64,000 nt of DNA from Charina bottae (Eukaryota; Chordata; Lepidosauria; Squamata; Charinaidae). Where the stretch lies: NCBI GenBank assembly GCA_023362775.1, contig JALMGJ010000002.1:70595414-70659413 (forward strand). The letters are read 5' to 3'. The notes under the pieces were generated by a model that worked only from the letters and a program-made list of their open reading frames with translations, made no database searches and had not been told where the DNA came from. The first letter of the stretch is position 1. Every line of letters begins with the position of its first letter. Below, one piece after another: positions 1 through 11,136 of this stretch. The position numbers and the translations under genes are program-made.

Positions 1-1122
1 GAGCTTGTTCATAAGTTACAGTGCTTGGTGTGATTGTAGCACAGAAAAATCACAAGCAGTGACAGGTTCCTGACCCAATGTCACAACATTGGAAGAAGCC
101 CCTTGCTTATACCATCCTAAACCCATTGAAGTGGAAGATAAGGTCCACCAAAGGAAAGGAACTACCTTCCAGTTTAGGGCCAGACTGCAAAGCAGTAAAA
201 CTCTGCCGTAGTTAGGCTGCTATTCTTTTCATGCCTACTAAAGACCCCAGAATTTAGAAAGTGCATGTTATTTATAACAGATACAATTCAGCTGGAGTTA
301 GAAGGACAGTTAGAGCTGCCTTCCACAACATGGTTCCTTTCCAATTTAGTGGACTACAAATGCCACAATCTCTAGCCAGAACAGCTAAGCTAGCTCGTAT
401 GATGGAAATCACAGTCCAACACATTTAGAGAAGATTGGAGCAGAGGTTGCACTGAGTGCTGGTCATTATGGAAAGCCGTCATACCAACTTTTGAATCTGA
501 TAATTGGAGAGACCGAATGACTGAATTCCACTAAACTCCATTTAAATCCCAACTGTGTTGCAGATAAGTACTTGTAACCAGTTCAGTTGTCAAACACCAC
601 CACAGATACCACAAAAACACAAATGAAAAAGTATGTCTAGCAAAGGATTAACAGAGCCCAAGACTGCAAGATTCAGCCAACAATAAAATAAGAACATGTC
701 TCTTTTTTCCACTCCCCACTCCAACTATACCCAGCAGTTCTCTTAAAATAGTTTCAAATACACTCAACAATTGCCTCCCTCTTTACAAACTCAGCAGAGC
801 TGGAAAAAAAAACAAGAACACAAAGATAGTCAATAAACATCTTAAACAATCAAGCATTAAATATTAACAAAAGGCAATTAGTCTATTTTTTAAAATGCAA
901 GATCATATGTTTTGCTTTTACGTTGTGAATGCAGCTGATTGTTTACCATGCACCCAGATGTTAAGCTGTACCATGGAGGTGTGCTCCATACGCTGTCAGA
1001 AGTACAATGGGCAGTGGTTTTCCAAGGTCATGCACTTCCCATCCTACATGTCGTCTCTGGGCCATTCAGATGTGCCTTTGGTTTAGCATGTTACCACGTA
1101 GAGCCTTCCAGTATTAACTTCA
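1..1122. other. unassigned non-coding DNA
   Basis: No coding region, RNA gene or familiar repeat was recognised here. The sequence is AT-rich, with short frames that carry no family motif. A BovB 3' end begins at its right edge. Confidence 0.5.
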
Positions 1123-1396
1123 GCTCATTGGAAGGACAGATGCTGAAGCTGAAGCTCAAATACTTTGGCCACCTAATGCGAAGAGAGGACTCACTGGAAA
1201 AGACCCTGATGCTGGGAAAGACTGAGGGCAAAAGGAGAAGGGGACGGCAGAGGATGAGATGGTTAGATAGCATCACCGATGTAACGAACATGAATTTGAG
1301 TAAACTCCGGGAGACAGTGGAGGACAGGAAGGCCTGGCATGCTATGGTCCATGAGGTCACGAAGAGTCGGACACGACTAAACGACTGAACAACAAA
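1123..1396 (+). mobile_element. BovB (RTE) LINE, 3'-terminal fragment
   Basis: This is a 5'-truncated copy of the last ~85 codons of the BovB ORF plus the (ACA)-type tail. It is nearly identical to the end of the long BovB at 17464-17720. The shared blocks include LKLKYFGHLMRREDSLEKT, KRRRGRQRMRWLDSI and SRTRLND, followed by a stop and a short ACAACA tail. It keeps five codons (LMLGK) that are missing from the copy at 17.5 kb. It has no function on its own; extreme 5' truncation is usual for target-primed LINE insertions. The left boundary was read by similarity and may be off by a few bases. Confidence 0.9.
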
Positions 1397-3244
1397 AATT
1401 AAGTTGCTATTATTTTAGTGAACTGTTGTGGCTTTATGTTGCACATTTGTTTTTTAGACTTTGCATTTGTTTTTCGTGTTAGTTGCTTATAGAATTTTTT
1501 TAATGGAAAACTTAGCCTGCAAGGACCAGAATTACACTTCAAAACTTTTCCTACATAAAAATCACCCTGTACATACAAAACTAGTACGGCAGGGAGACCA
1601 CTGTGACATTTGGATTTGCCAGCAAGCTCTGCTCAGTGCTCTGTTCTGAAAGTGCCAGCAGAACAATGTGCCAACTTGAGTTTACAATCCTGGTCTGATG
1701 ATTGTTACAAATATAACACACTGGGCAATTTGTCCATCTAGCCCAGTAACATCCACTCTGGCTGAAGCGGCTGTCCAAGGCTTCATATAAAGACCTTTCC
1801 CACACCTGGTACTTAATCCCCCTTTTAAGCTGAAGATTAAACAATTGCTCTATCGTAGAGTTCAGCTATAACTGAAGCAACATTTCTCTTGTTGTGTTCT
1901 ATGCTGAATAGCTCTGCTAACCAAATTTCCTTGATTCACAGAACTACTCTTAGGATCTTTACTGTGTGACAGGACTGGCATGGATAGGACCAAAGAAATC
2001 ATCAAATCTTCTCATTATGCAAAGTTTAATAAAAAGGGATTCTTTAATGTCTTCATGATCTAAGAGTCAGTATAGATGGAAGCCACATCAGTTGCCTCCC
2101 TTTGTTCCACTCTCCAGAACTCTCACTTGTGCTTTCTTTATGGTTGTTTTTGTATGCTTTGCTTCGGTCAATTAGCTTTACCTGCATGATGGAAATGCCT
2201 AAGCAATATTGCACTGGCTTTTGGCTCAAATGGTTTTTGCTGGGGAAAGGTTTGAACAGCAATTGGCTGCTGTAACCCCTGACACAACCCCATTTGGGCT
2301 CAAATCCATTCAGTGAGTTAGCTTGCAACAAGAATGTTTATAGGGGCATTCATAAAACACCAGGTATCTTACAGGAAAGTAAGGGGGAAAATATGATATC
2401 CTCCACAAATCTGTGCAACTAGCATAGAGTGAATATTGGTAGGTGACTTCAGGATAACACAACATAGCTAAAACAGCTTAATTCATGTCAATGTTTCATA
2501 GACACAAAGTACGATACAGGAGGCTAATGTACTAGGTTTGGAAATAGATAATTTAAGTTCAGATCTCTGTACAGCAGTGAAGTTTGGTTCATTGTTCTGT
2601 GAGATTAACTGACCTCATAATAATAGTTCTCTAAAAACGGCAGTCTATAAATTGAGAACTAACCTTGGAGACATGCCATCCCTCTCTAATTCATGCTGTT
2701 CTGGCATAGATAACAGTACATTCTCCCTTCACTTAACCTAAGAATTGCCTTGCTGTAAGTTCTACCTAATCCAATAGGATTCTCTTCACACCACCAGCCA
2801 GTCAGAAGAGAGTGGGCCATTTTCTCAGAAGTCTATTTAACAAAGCCTAGGATACTTAGTTTAGGGCTGGACCGTTCAGTTTAACTGTGGACAGTTGCAC
2901 AGAAAAACCCCATCTCCTTACATTGTCAACTTGGTTATCCATATCAGTCAGATAAACTGGGGACTTAGTTTGAAACCTTATGCATATCTGCAAGTAATGA
3001 AGCAATGTGTTCTGCTCCTGAGGTATAACTCCCTAGCACATTACATGATTGAATTACAAAGAAGAATCATATTGTCTCTTGATGGTTTAGAATAGTTTCC
3101 TTGGATTAATTAACTAAATCTTTTGGTAATGTGTTCACATAATCCATAATGAAATGTTTTTCTGCTCACATTGACTATTTTATATCCCTTACCAAGGCTT
3201 CCAGTTAAAATTACAGGCATCGAATCTGTCCCGTCCTCCCGTCA
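1397..3244. other. unassigned non-coding DNA
   Basis: I see no gene or clear repeat in this stretch. Short open frames exist on both strands, but none shows a recognisable motif or supporting codon pattern. Confidence 0.5.
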
Positions 3245-3650
3245 AGGATGGATTGATTGATTGATTGATTGATTGATTAGATTTATATTACTGCCCATCT
3301 TCTCCACAAGGAGAACTCTGGGCGGTTCACAACCAAACCAACATTAAAATACAAAACCGGTCCTGATACAAATACACAAAATATAAAATATCATTAAAAT
3401 TCATAGATAATATAAATGGAATGATATGGAATAAAATCAAGATGGCTCCAGTTCTTCTCAAATTCTGCACGCAAGGGCCACTCTTCATCCGTGCCAGGGT
3501 GCTGGCCATCCCCAAGAATGGCTCATTCCCCTCGCGTCCCAGGTTTGGTGGCAAAACCAGTTGCTGAATGCCATGAAGGCTGATGTTCTGTTTGTGTTTG
3601 GAGCAGTAGAGCACATACAACACACCATGCTCATGTTTATTAGAACCAGG
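3245..3650 (-). mobile_element. L2/CR1-like LINE 3' end with (GATT)n tail
   Basis: On the minus strand the sequence ends with the phrase typical of L2/CR1-type 3' ends in reptiles ('gaaccgcccagagt...ctccttgtgg...gatgggc'), then an (AATC)n tail read here as GATT units at 3250-3279. The preceding ~330 bases are degraded and probably belong to the same copy. Related tails occur at 8440-8508, 37120-37172, 43620-43722, 49805-50035 and 63318-63400. Confidence 0.65.
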
Positions 3651-3947
3651 CTGAAGAGGTTATATTTGAATTTATGGCTGGATTAGCTTTCCTCCTTCCC
3701 TACAAATGAATTCAGGGTTCATTTTCTGAATGATCACATCTGTTTATGTTCCACAGACACCTGCATATCTTGAGATGACAGCATCTGCTTGAATGCTGTA
3801 ATCAGTTATTTCTCAACAGAATTGCCAATTTGGTAAATAAAGCTCATTATATAAAGAACATGGAAAACGTATGACACTTGCCTAAGGGGAAAAACTGTCC
3901 AAAACAGGTAGATAAAGTAGCTTTGGCATCCTAAACTTTACAATGTA

Positions 3948-4277
3948 AAAAAGGTAAAGGTTCCCCCACACAGTCGTGTCCGACTCTAGGGGCCGGTGCT
4001 CATCTCCGTTTGTTAGCCAAAGAGCCAGCGTTGTCCAAAGACGCTTCCGCAGTCATGTGGCCAGCATGACGCATGCAGAACGCTGTTACCTTCCCACCAA
4101 AGTGCTACCTATTTCTCTACTTGCATTTGCATGCTTTCGAATTGCTAGGTTGGCAAGAGCTGGGGCTAGTGCGGGAGCTCACTCCGTCATGCGGGACTAG
4201 GGTCTCGAACCACCGAACTTGCAACCTTCCGATCGACAAGCTTGGCATCTTAACCACTGAGTCACCATGCCCCCTTC
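3948..4277 (-). mobile_element. Sauria-type tRNA-derived SINE
   Basis: Read on the minus strand, a tRNA-like head lies near 4190-4275. It has an A-box-like segment (CTCAGTGGTTAAG) and a strong B box (GGTTCGAGACCC, plus-strand 4199-4210). The 3' end contains AGTCGGACACGACT, the motif that also ends the BovB ORF at 1366-1380 and 17690-17703. That pairing of tRNA head and BovB tail is characteristic of Sauria SINEs, which are mobilised by BovB reverse transcriptase. The element is flanked by a perfect 12-bp TSD, ctttacaatgta, at 3936-3947 and 4278-4289. Open frames across it are not genes. Confidence 0.88.
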
Positions 4278-4289
4278 CTTTACAATGTA

Positions 4290-6129
4290 GAGCTCCTATA
4301 ATGCAAATTTTGGTCAAAGGCAATCTGGCCAAAGAGACCAGAAATAATATCTGCAAAGGGATTTTTTTCCCCCTCCAGGTTCATAGCTCCCTCCAGTATA
4401 GAAGAGAATTTCCTAAGATGCAAGCTGTGTCCTGACTCCTCTGAGTAAGTTCAGGTCCCCCTTCTCTCATGAGTGCAAATGTCTCTGAAATTTAAGATCA
4501 GCCAGGCTGTTGCTGATTTAAATTTGAATTTACCTGGAGACCAGATTCTTCAATACAAGAATTGACAGTCAGTTTTCAAGTTATTTTTGAAATTTTGAAT
4601 TAAAAAAAACACCTGACAACAGAAAGTAAACATTAAACACTCTTTATTGTTTTATTTGAATGCCTTGCCCCTTGCTAGCCATACATACAGACAGACCTTA
4701 TTCTGTAGATGTGTTATTCTAAAAAAACAAGGGGAAACACAACCTGAAATATTGGGTAACAGTAACAATGAACATTTGACAGCTTTTTGGTTTTTGTGTT
4801 TTTCAATGCAAGCTTTTGTTTAATATTCCATATTAGAAACAATATTTGCCTGTAGCACTCCTTTTCATGAATGTTCATCACATGAATGATGATGGCAACA
4901 TACCTTTTTCAGAGCACAGCTTTGCCCAAGCCCATTTGACCCTTAAGTCCAAATTCAGGCATTGCAACGGATCTGTAGAGGCATCTGTGTATGGACTCAT
5001 GGTGCTTTCTGTGGTCTGCTAAAAGTAGAAGGCACTCATTTACATCAGCATGAAACCAAAGAAGATGCTGGTCTTTGTAGTACTTCTATTGTCTTCACTT
5101 GTTTTGGCAGTTGGATTTTAATCAAAATGGATCAACAATTCCTGAGAGAGAGAGAGAGGGAGGGAGGGAGGGAGGGAGGAAAGGGGAAGAGTCTTTACTT
5201 ATTCAGTAACTGGATTGGCAATGTAACAAGGAATGCAGTAAAATACGTTCTGTATTTAAAATCTTGAAAAGAAAAGGACATCCTCACAACTTGTTTTGTA
5301 TAGGGAAAGTTCATCTGAAATCATGAAACAATATTGAGGTTGTTGTTGTTGTTATTACTATTACATCAATATCAGTAGTCTCTTATGGAAATTCCTATGG
5401 CTATATACATATGTTGACTTTTAATATTCACCTTTAATGTCTCTCTTTGTGGTCAATAAGCATTGCAGAGAAACAACAAAGTGACAGTTCCCAGTTCTGA
5501 AGCTGTGGTTGTTGGCGGATGGAGAAAAAACTGGCAACCACCATTGTTATGGCTACCATTTTTGAACAGTCAGCTCTGGAGGGATCAGCAATGAAGGAAC
5601 TGAAAGAAAAGGCCAGAGAAGACTGAGCTGGAGAGAATTGCAACAACCTGGTAAGAACTGGTCAGATCAGTGGTTACTGAAACAACGAGTGAAAAACAGG
5701 CAGTGGGAGAAAGGGACAATGGATAGCATGGACACCTGGAGTAATTCTTGGTGATACTGCACCAAAGTGGAAGAAGTAGTACAGTGGAGAAGCTCAGTGG
5801 ACTAAGAGCCTGGTTGCGAAGGGAAAGAGAGGATTGAGGGTAGGAGAATGTGGGTAGAGATAGGTGGGTAGGAGTAAGAAGGTTTATAATACTCTGTACT
5901 CTGTTGAATGTTGGGCTGTCCAGTGATTACATAAGTGGTTTGCATGTGGTAGCCTCAGAACCTATTAGGCCAATGATGTTGTGTGAGTGGCCACAGAGGA
6001 GATTTGGCAATAGCTCCAGGAAATGAGGAGGTTGGACTCACATAGTGAGTGACAGGCAGAGATAGGTATGGCTGAAGGCCTTGGGTACATCTTTACAGAA
6101 GGAAAAATAACACTTGCTCTCTGCTACAG
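4290..6129. other. unassigned non-coding DNA with a purine repeat
   Basis: No gene is supported. A (GA)n/(GGGA)n purine tract lies at about 5141-5182 and a (TTG)n run near 5338-5352. The rest is unassigned. Confidence 0.5.
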
Positions 6130-6515
6130 GTATTTTTTTCTAACCAGTGGCCCCAACTCTGAGCTCAGGTGGCTGGATTGTCAGATGCCTTGGATTCAGA
6201 CTGGTGCTGCTAAATGCCAGGCCTGTATAAAATAAGACCTTATTCGTCCATGATCTAGTGGTGGGTAAGTATGCAGACCTAGTATGTACTATCAAGACCT
6301 GGTTGGGCACTAATGGGGACACTGTCCTCTTGGAGACCTGCCCTCCCATGTTTTGGGATCTGCACCAGCCCTGACACTTAGAGCAGGGAGAAGGGATGGC
6401 CACAATAATTTCAGGAACCTTAGCAATGGCCATTAACACTGACCCAGAAGCTACCAGATAGGACTGCCTTTGTGAGACTGGGCTGTGGGGACAGGCTTGG
6501 GCTCCTGCTGGTGTC

Positions 6516-6888
6516 CAGGTAGTCTTCACTTAATGACACTCATTGGGACTGGATTTTCCATTGCTAAGACATGTGGTTGTAAAGCGTGATGTCATGTGAC
6601 CGTGCTGCTTAGTGACAGAAATTCTGGCACTTCCAGTTGCCATCGTTAAGTGAATCTCCGTGGGTCATTAAGTGAGGATGTCACGTGGTTGTCATTTGCA
6701 ACCTCCTGTGAACTTCCCCATTGGCTTTGCTTGTAGGAAGCTGGCAAAGAAGGTTGCAAATGGCGATCATGTGACCACAGGATGCTGCAACCTGAAGTAA
6801 GTACAAGGACCAGTCATAACTACTTGTTCAGCACCGTCATAAATTCAAATGGTTGCTGAACAAGTGGTTATTAAGCAAAGCCACCTGT
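6516..6888. mobile_element. non-autonomous DNA transposon (CAGGT...ACCTG ends)
   Basis: The element starts CAGGTAGTCTTCACTTAATGAC, and its right end, reverse-complemented, reads CAGGTGGCTTTGCTTAATAAC. These are imperfect terminal inverted repeats. Internal copies of 'ttaagtga', 'cttagtgac' and 'tcatgtgaccac' recur in both orientations. It interrupts the L2-like endonuclease region. No convincing TSD remains. No transposase is present, so the superfamily is uncertain. Confidence 0.65.
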
Positions 6889-7881
6889 ATGCCCATCCTA
6901 CAGCCCAACAGTAGTCCTCCTGGAGCCCTCTGGAACTTGTCACCAGGCTGGTGTTGGAATCTCCTAGGCTTCTTATGCTAGGGTCTTCAATTTTCATGCC
7001 TTGGGGTTGTGACTGGCAGTGGTTCTGGAGTTCATGGACTCCACAGGCCTGACCCACGTAATATTAGCTCCTTCTCTGCTTGATCTGGTGTTTACTCTGG
7101 AGCAAATGAGACATGATCTAGATATGGAGGACATTACTATCTACCCTTTGATGTAATCAGATCACTTCCTAGTCATACTGCTAGATCCTGGGCACCACGG
7201 ACCTCTGAGAAGGCAATGGACCTCTTTGGAAGGTCTACCCCAAAGTCTAATGGACCTGGATAGTTTCTGGAGGGCACTATGGCAAAGCATGCATAGTTTT
7301 CTGTGCTTGCTGCGTCTACAGATTCCTGCCCAGCAGCACTGTTTGGAGTGATCAAGATCCTTTTGGAGAAGGATAACAACGTGACTCCACATGCCACTGT
7401 GATGTTTTTGCAGGACTTTTTGCAGATAACTTGTATTCACTCAGGATTGGATGCGTTTGGTAGAACCTAGATGGGGGAGTGCCCCCCTCCTGGTCTTATT
7501 AGACCTTTCAGCAGCATTCATTACCATTGACCATGGTATCCTTAAGGTACTTTTGCTACTTTGAGGCACCATTTTATAATGATTTCACTCCTGAGTGAGC
7601 GGTTCCAGTTGGTAGTTATAGGAGAAGTTATAGGAGAAGAGCAATTGACCCATGGTTGATTTAATGTAGGACATTGCAGGGCTTGGCCCCCTCCCTCATA
7701 TTATTTAATATCTATATGAAACTGCTGGGAGAGTTCATCTGCCAGTTTGGGGTGAGGTATCATCAGACTGTCAGGGACAGAATGGGGAGAAATAAACCAG
7801 ACTAAATACCTATTATCTGATCACTCCACTGGTTGCCGCTTGGCTTCTGGGCTCAATTCAAAGTGCTATAAGTCCTGTATG

Positions 7882-8120
7882 CAGTGCTTTCCAAACTGCT
7901 GCCGTTGGTGACACACCAACGGCGGCAGCGGCGGTGCGCGCGTGGCGGCGTCCTTGCTAAAACGTGGAAGCGCTGATGGTGCGCCGCTGCCGTCGTCGCT
8001 GCTGCTGCCACCGTGCATACCACTGCCGCCGTGTGCGCCCCCGCAACGTCGCTTTGCGACACATTAAGCTGTGTGTTGCGACACACTAAAGTGTCGCGAC
8101 ACACGATTTGGAAAGCTATG
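7882..8120. mobile_element. hAT-type MITE, 'TTTCCAAA' family, subtype 1
   Basis: The left end is CAGTGCTTTCCAAACTG and the right end is CGATTTGGAAAGCTATG, forming inverted termini. The interior is GC-rich with CGG/GCC runs and repeated GTGTCGCGACAC-like palindromes near 8055-8100. A perfect 8-bp TSD, cctgtatg, flanks it at 7874-7881 and 8121-8128, the length typical of hAT elements. It lies within the L2-like LINE. There is no transposase; open frames across it reflect base composition. Confidence 0.85.
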
Positions 8121-8564
8121 CCTGTATGGTATGATGGTGGGTTATTTAAGGATTCCTTTATCCAAAATGAGTCTGCCCATCTTGTTAGGTTATCAAGAGA
8201 GGGCATGATCAAGGTGCACACTATGGGAAGTGAAGGGGATATGGAATAGAAGACAGGCCTTTTCTGCTGTGGCCCTAACCTTATGGAACAACTTGCCCCT
8301 GGAGACATGTTTGGCCCCTTCCTTCCTTTTAAGTGGGCCTTTGCAGCCTAGTGGGGGGAAGAGTATGACCACCTTTAATTAGTGTTTTGATTTTTTTTAT
8401 TATGTATGGTTTGTGTTTTAAGATAGCTGTCTGACATTACTGTAAAACACCCAGAATCATGAGATGGGGTGGTATCATGTCAATCAATCAATTAATTAAT
8501 TAATTAGGATTCTTCATTCTGTTGGAAAGGTGATTCGTTCAGTACAATTACTTTTCATTTATGG

Positions 8565-8856
8565 CAGTGCTTTCCAAACTGCCACCGTTGGTGACACAGC
8601 AACGGCAGCGGCGGCAGCGCGGGGGCGTGTGCGGGGTGGGGCACATGCACGGCGGCGGCGCGGGGGGGCGAACGGCGGCAGCGGTGTGCATAGCGGTGGT
8701 GGTGGCCTCACTAAAATGCGGAAGTGCTGATGGTGCGCTGCTGCCATCGTCACTGCCGCCGCCACCGCGCCCGCCACTGCACCGCCGCTTCGCGACACAC
8801 TAAACTGTGTGTTGCGACACACTAAAGTGTCACGACACAGAGTTTGGAAAGCTATG
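8565..8856. mobile_element. hAT-type MITE, 'TTTCCAAA' family, subtype 1
   Basis: A second copy of the same subtype as 7882-8120, with ends CAGTGCTTTCCAAACTG and GAGTTTGGAAAGCTATG. It has a perfect 8-bp TSD, atttatgg, at 8557-8564 and 8857-8864. The middle is strongly CG-rich and contains GTGTGTTGCGACACAC near 8808-8823. Confidence 0.87.
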
Positions 8857-8864
8857 ATTTATGG

Positions 8865-9800
8865 GATAAATCCTAAAGTCTTGAGCCAAATACTATGAAA
8901 GAAGGCTGAGAGCATATAGCTAAGTGGTGAGTAGCTTTTTTGATACCAAGGCTATAGCAGTTATTGGCCTAGAGGCTGAATACATACATTTGAATATCTG
9001 CTAATATTTGTGCATACGACATACTCATCTTTCTCACTCTCACACACACACGTCTCTTGAGCAGAGTCAGTGGAAAGGTCAAGCAACAAGGCTATACGCA
9101 ATCAGTAATCCAGGACACTAACCATTTAAGCAGGTTGTTAGGTGAGGGCAAGAAACCATAATCTACCCCTCTCCTATCCTAATCTACCACATATTGCTGC
9201 TGCCAGAGAATCTCTTTACGTAACCTACTTTCTTATAACCTGGTTTGGGATTTTCTAAATAAGAAGCAGTATACACATGATTTAAACAAAGACTACCTCA
9301 CTTGGAATAAAGAGGAAGCCCTCCAAGCAAAACGGCCCACTGAATATATGGTTTCTCCTTTATTCCAATTAAAGTGAGTCCCTTGCAGCTCAGTGATCAA
9401 GTTTATGAGATCACATTAAAAGGGGGAGGAAAATAAAGGGTTTGTAAGAACTGCAGCTAACTACAAAAGTTTTGGTCAATGAAGTGGAAAGGGTAGACAA
9501 ACTACTTCTACGGAGAGATAACCGAGACACAACCCAGAATCTGGTTGTTCCCTATTGACAAATGGTTATGATGTCTGACCTCTAGTTGTTTCCCTTCTTT
9601 CCTCAGGGAGATCTGATTGCAAGGATTGAACTATTAATTTCAAAAAAGGAAAAGTCTGACCATTTGATTGGATCCTTAGCTGTTCCATTCAACTAAGAGA
9701 TTTCCTCTTTGTTCATACTATCCTGGAGTAAAAGCAGAATTAAAACTTAAACTGAGCAAAGATCTCAGAGCTGTGTAAGCAATACAGTATACATACAATG
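8865..9800. other. unassigned non-coding DNA
   Basis: No gene was recognised. A short CA run lies near 9040-9050. The right edge is the BovB target site. Confidence 0.5.
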
Positions 9801-9968
9801 TACCAGAAGACCCCTTCATGGATCACTGCCTTGTCGTGGCGAAGGGGCTTGTGTAACTCAATGAAGTCAGGTCAGGATGGGCAGGTCATGACGGAGAGTT
9901 CTGACAAAATGTGGTCCACTGGAGGAGGAAATGGCAACCCACTCCAGTATCCTTGCCAAGAAAACCCC

Positions 9969-10911
9969 ATGGACAGTATCAAAAGGCTAAAAGATATGAC
10001 GCCGGAAGATGAGCCCCTCAGGTCGGAAGGTGTCCAATATGCTACTGGGGAAGAGCGGAGAGCAATTCCGAGTAGCTCCAGAAAGAGTGAAGCGGCTGGG
10101 CCAAAGCCGAAAGGACGCTCAGTTGTGGATGTGTCTGGAAGTGGAAGGAAAGTCCGATGCTGTAAAGAGCAATATTGCATAGGAACCTGGAATGTAAGAT
10201 CTATGCATCAAGGCAAGCTGGATGTGGTCAAACATGAGATGACAAGATTGAACATCAACATCTTGGGAATCAGTGAACTAAAATGGACAGGAATGGGCAA
10301 ATTTAATTCAGATGACCATTATATATACTACTGTGGGCAAGAATCCCTTAGAAGAAATGGAGTAGCCCTCATAGTCAATAAAAGAGTGGGAAAGGCAGTA
10401 ATGGGGTACAACCTGAAAAATGACAGAATGATATCAGTTCGAATCCAAGGCAAACCATTCGACGTCACAGTAATCCAAGTCTATGCCCCAACCACTGATG
10501 CTGAAGAAGCTGAAGTTGACCAGTTCTATGAAGACCTACAACACCTTCTAGAACTAACACCAAAAAAAGATGTCCTTTTCATCATAGGGGACTGGAATGC
10601 TAAAGTACGAAGTCAAGAAATAACCGGAATAACAGGCAAGTTTGGCCTTGGAATACAAAATGAAGCAGGGCAAAGGCTAATAGTTTTGTCAAGAGAACAC
10701 GCTGGTCATAGCAAACACTCTTTTCCAACAACACAAGAGACGACTCTACATATGGACATCACCAGATGGTCAATACCGAAATCAGATTGATTATATACTT
10801 TGCAGCCAAAGATGGAGAAGCTCTATACAATCAGCAAAAACAAGACCTGGAGCTCACTGTGGCTCAGATCATGAGCTTCTTATCGCAAAATTTAGGCTTA
10901 AATTGAAGAAC
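9969..10911 (+). pseudogene. BovB ORF, apurinic-like endonuclease domain (frameshifted)
   Basis: The domain would nick target DNA for target-primed reverse transcription. Motifs seen in order: GTWNVRS at about 10189, LGISELKWTG at about 10263, YYCGQESLRRNGVA, then IQVYAPTTD and FIIGDWNAK (10576-10602). A frameshift near 10690 ends the frame at 10790. The BovB sequence continues in another frame (NQIDYILCSQRW at about 10772-10810). I prefer the ATG at 9969, because upstream in-frame ATGs lie in the leader or in the flanking TSD. The coding region is then cut at 10921 by the Penelope dimer and resumes at 15656. Confidence 0.88.
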
Positions 10912-10990
10912 GTAGGGAAAATATGTCTATGAAGGTTCTCAGTCATCCAGGTGGAATTGTCTGTAGCTTGAATCATGTCAACTGGATTTC

Positions 10991-11050
10991 TATTTTCTTA
11001 GTGGAAACGTTTCGCTCCTTATCCAAGGAGCTTCTTCAGTCTGAGCAAAG
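10991..11050 (-). ncRNA. hammerhead-like ribozyme motif in PLE 3' end
   Basis: On the minus strand, CTGAAGA is followed by a perfect 7-bp stem (GCTCCTT/AAGGAGC, loop GGAT), then GAAA and ACGTTT. This is the hammerhead order: core CUGANGA, stem II, GAAA, minimal stem III. Penelope elements are known to carry hammerhead ribozymes in their pLTRs. One extra A lies between CTGAAGA and stem II, which departs from the canonical core, so activity is uncertain. Confidence 0.5.
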
Positions 11051-11136
11051 TTGGTAAGGGAATCCTAAATATGTTCCTAGGTAGCTGTGTGACCTTACAC
11101 CTGGGGCTAGGTCATGGTTATATTGAGATGTAATTT

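Larger units (their letters stand above)
6130..8508 (+). mobile_element. decayed L2-like LINE, near full ORF2 extent
   Basis: Broken frames in order match an L2/CR1-group ORF2. An endonuclease piece lies at about 6205-6360 (LNARPV, TWLGTNGDTVLLE). More endonuclease and linker follows at about 6890-7300 (DLVFTLEQMRHDLDM, SDHFLV). An RT motif A region is at about 7490-7560 (LVLLDLSAAF then TIDHGIL), and an RT motif B region at about 7670-7740 (GLAPSLILFNIYMKLLGEF). A C-terminal block at about 8255-8310 reads AFSAVALTLWNNLPLE. Many stops and frameshifts show long inactivity. The 3' end runs into AATC/AATT tail units at 8480-8505. Two later transposons sit inside, at 6516-6888 and 7882-8120. Confidence 0.8.

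Noticed and set aside
4199..4275. Considered as a functional tRNA gene because of the strong A/B boxes
   Set aside because: No cloverleaf acceptor stem could be formed, and the sequence continues into a SINE body with a BovB-like tail and TSD.
3976..4435. 74- and 120-codon frames considered as small genes
   Set aside because: They overlap a TSD-flanked Sauria SINE in reverse orientation.
9798..9968. Earlier ATG for the BovB endonuclease frame
   Set aside because: The first ATG (9798) is in flanking DNA before the TSD, and the sequence up to 9969 looks like untranslated leader.
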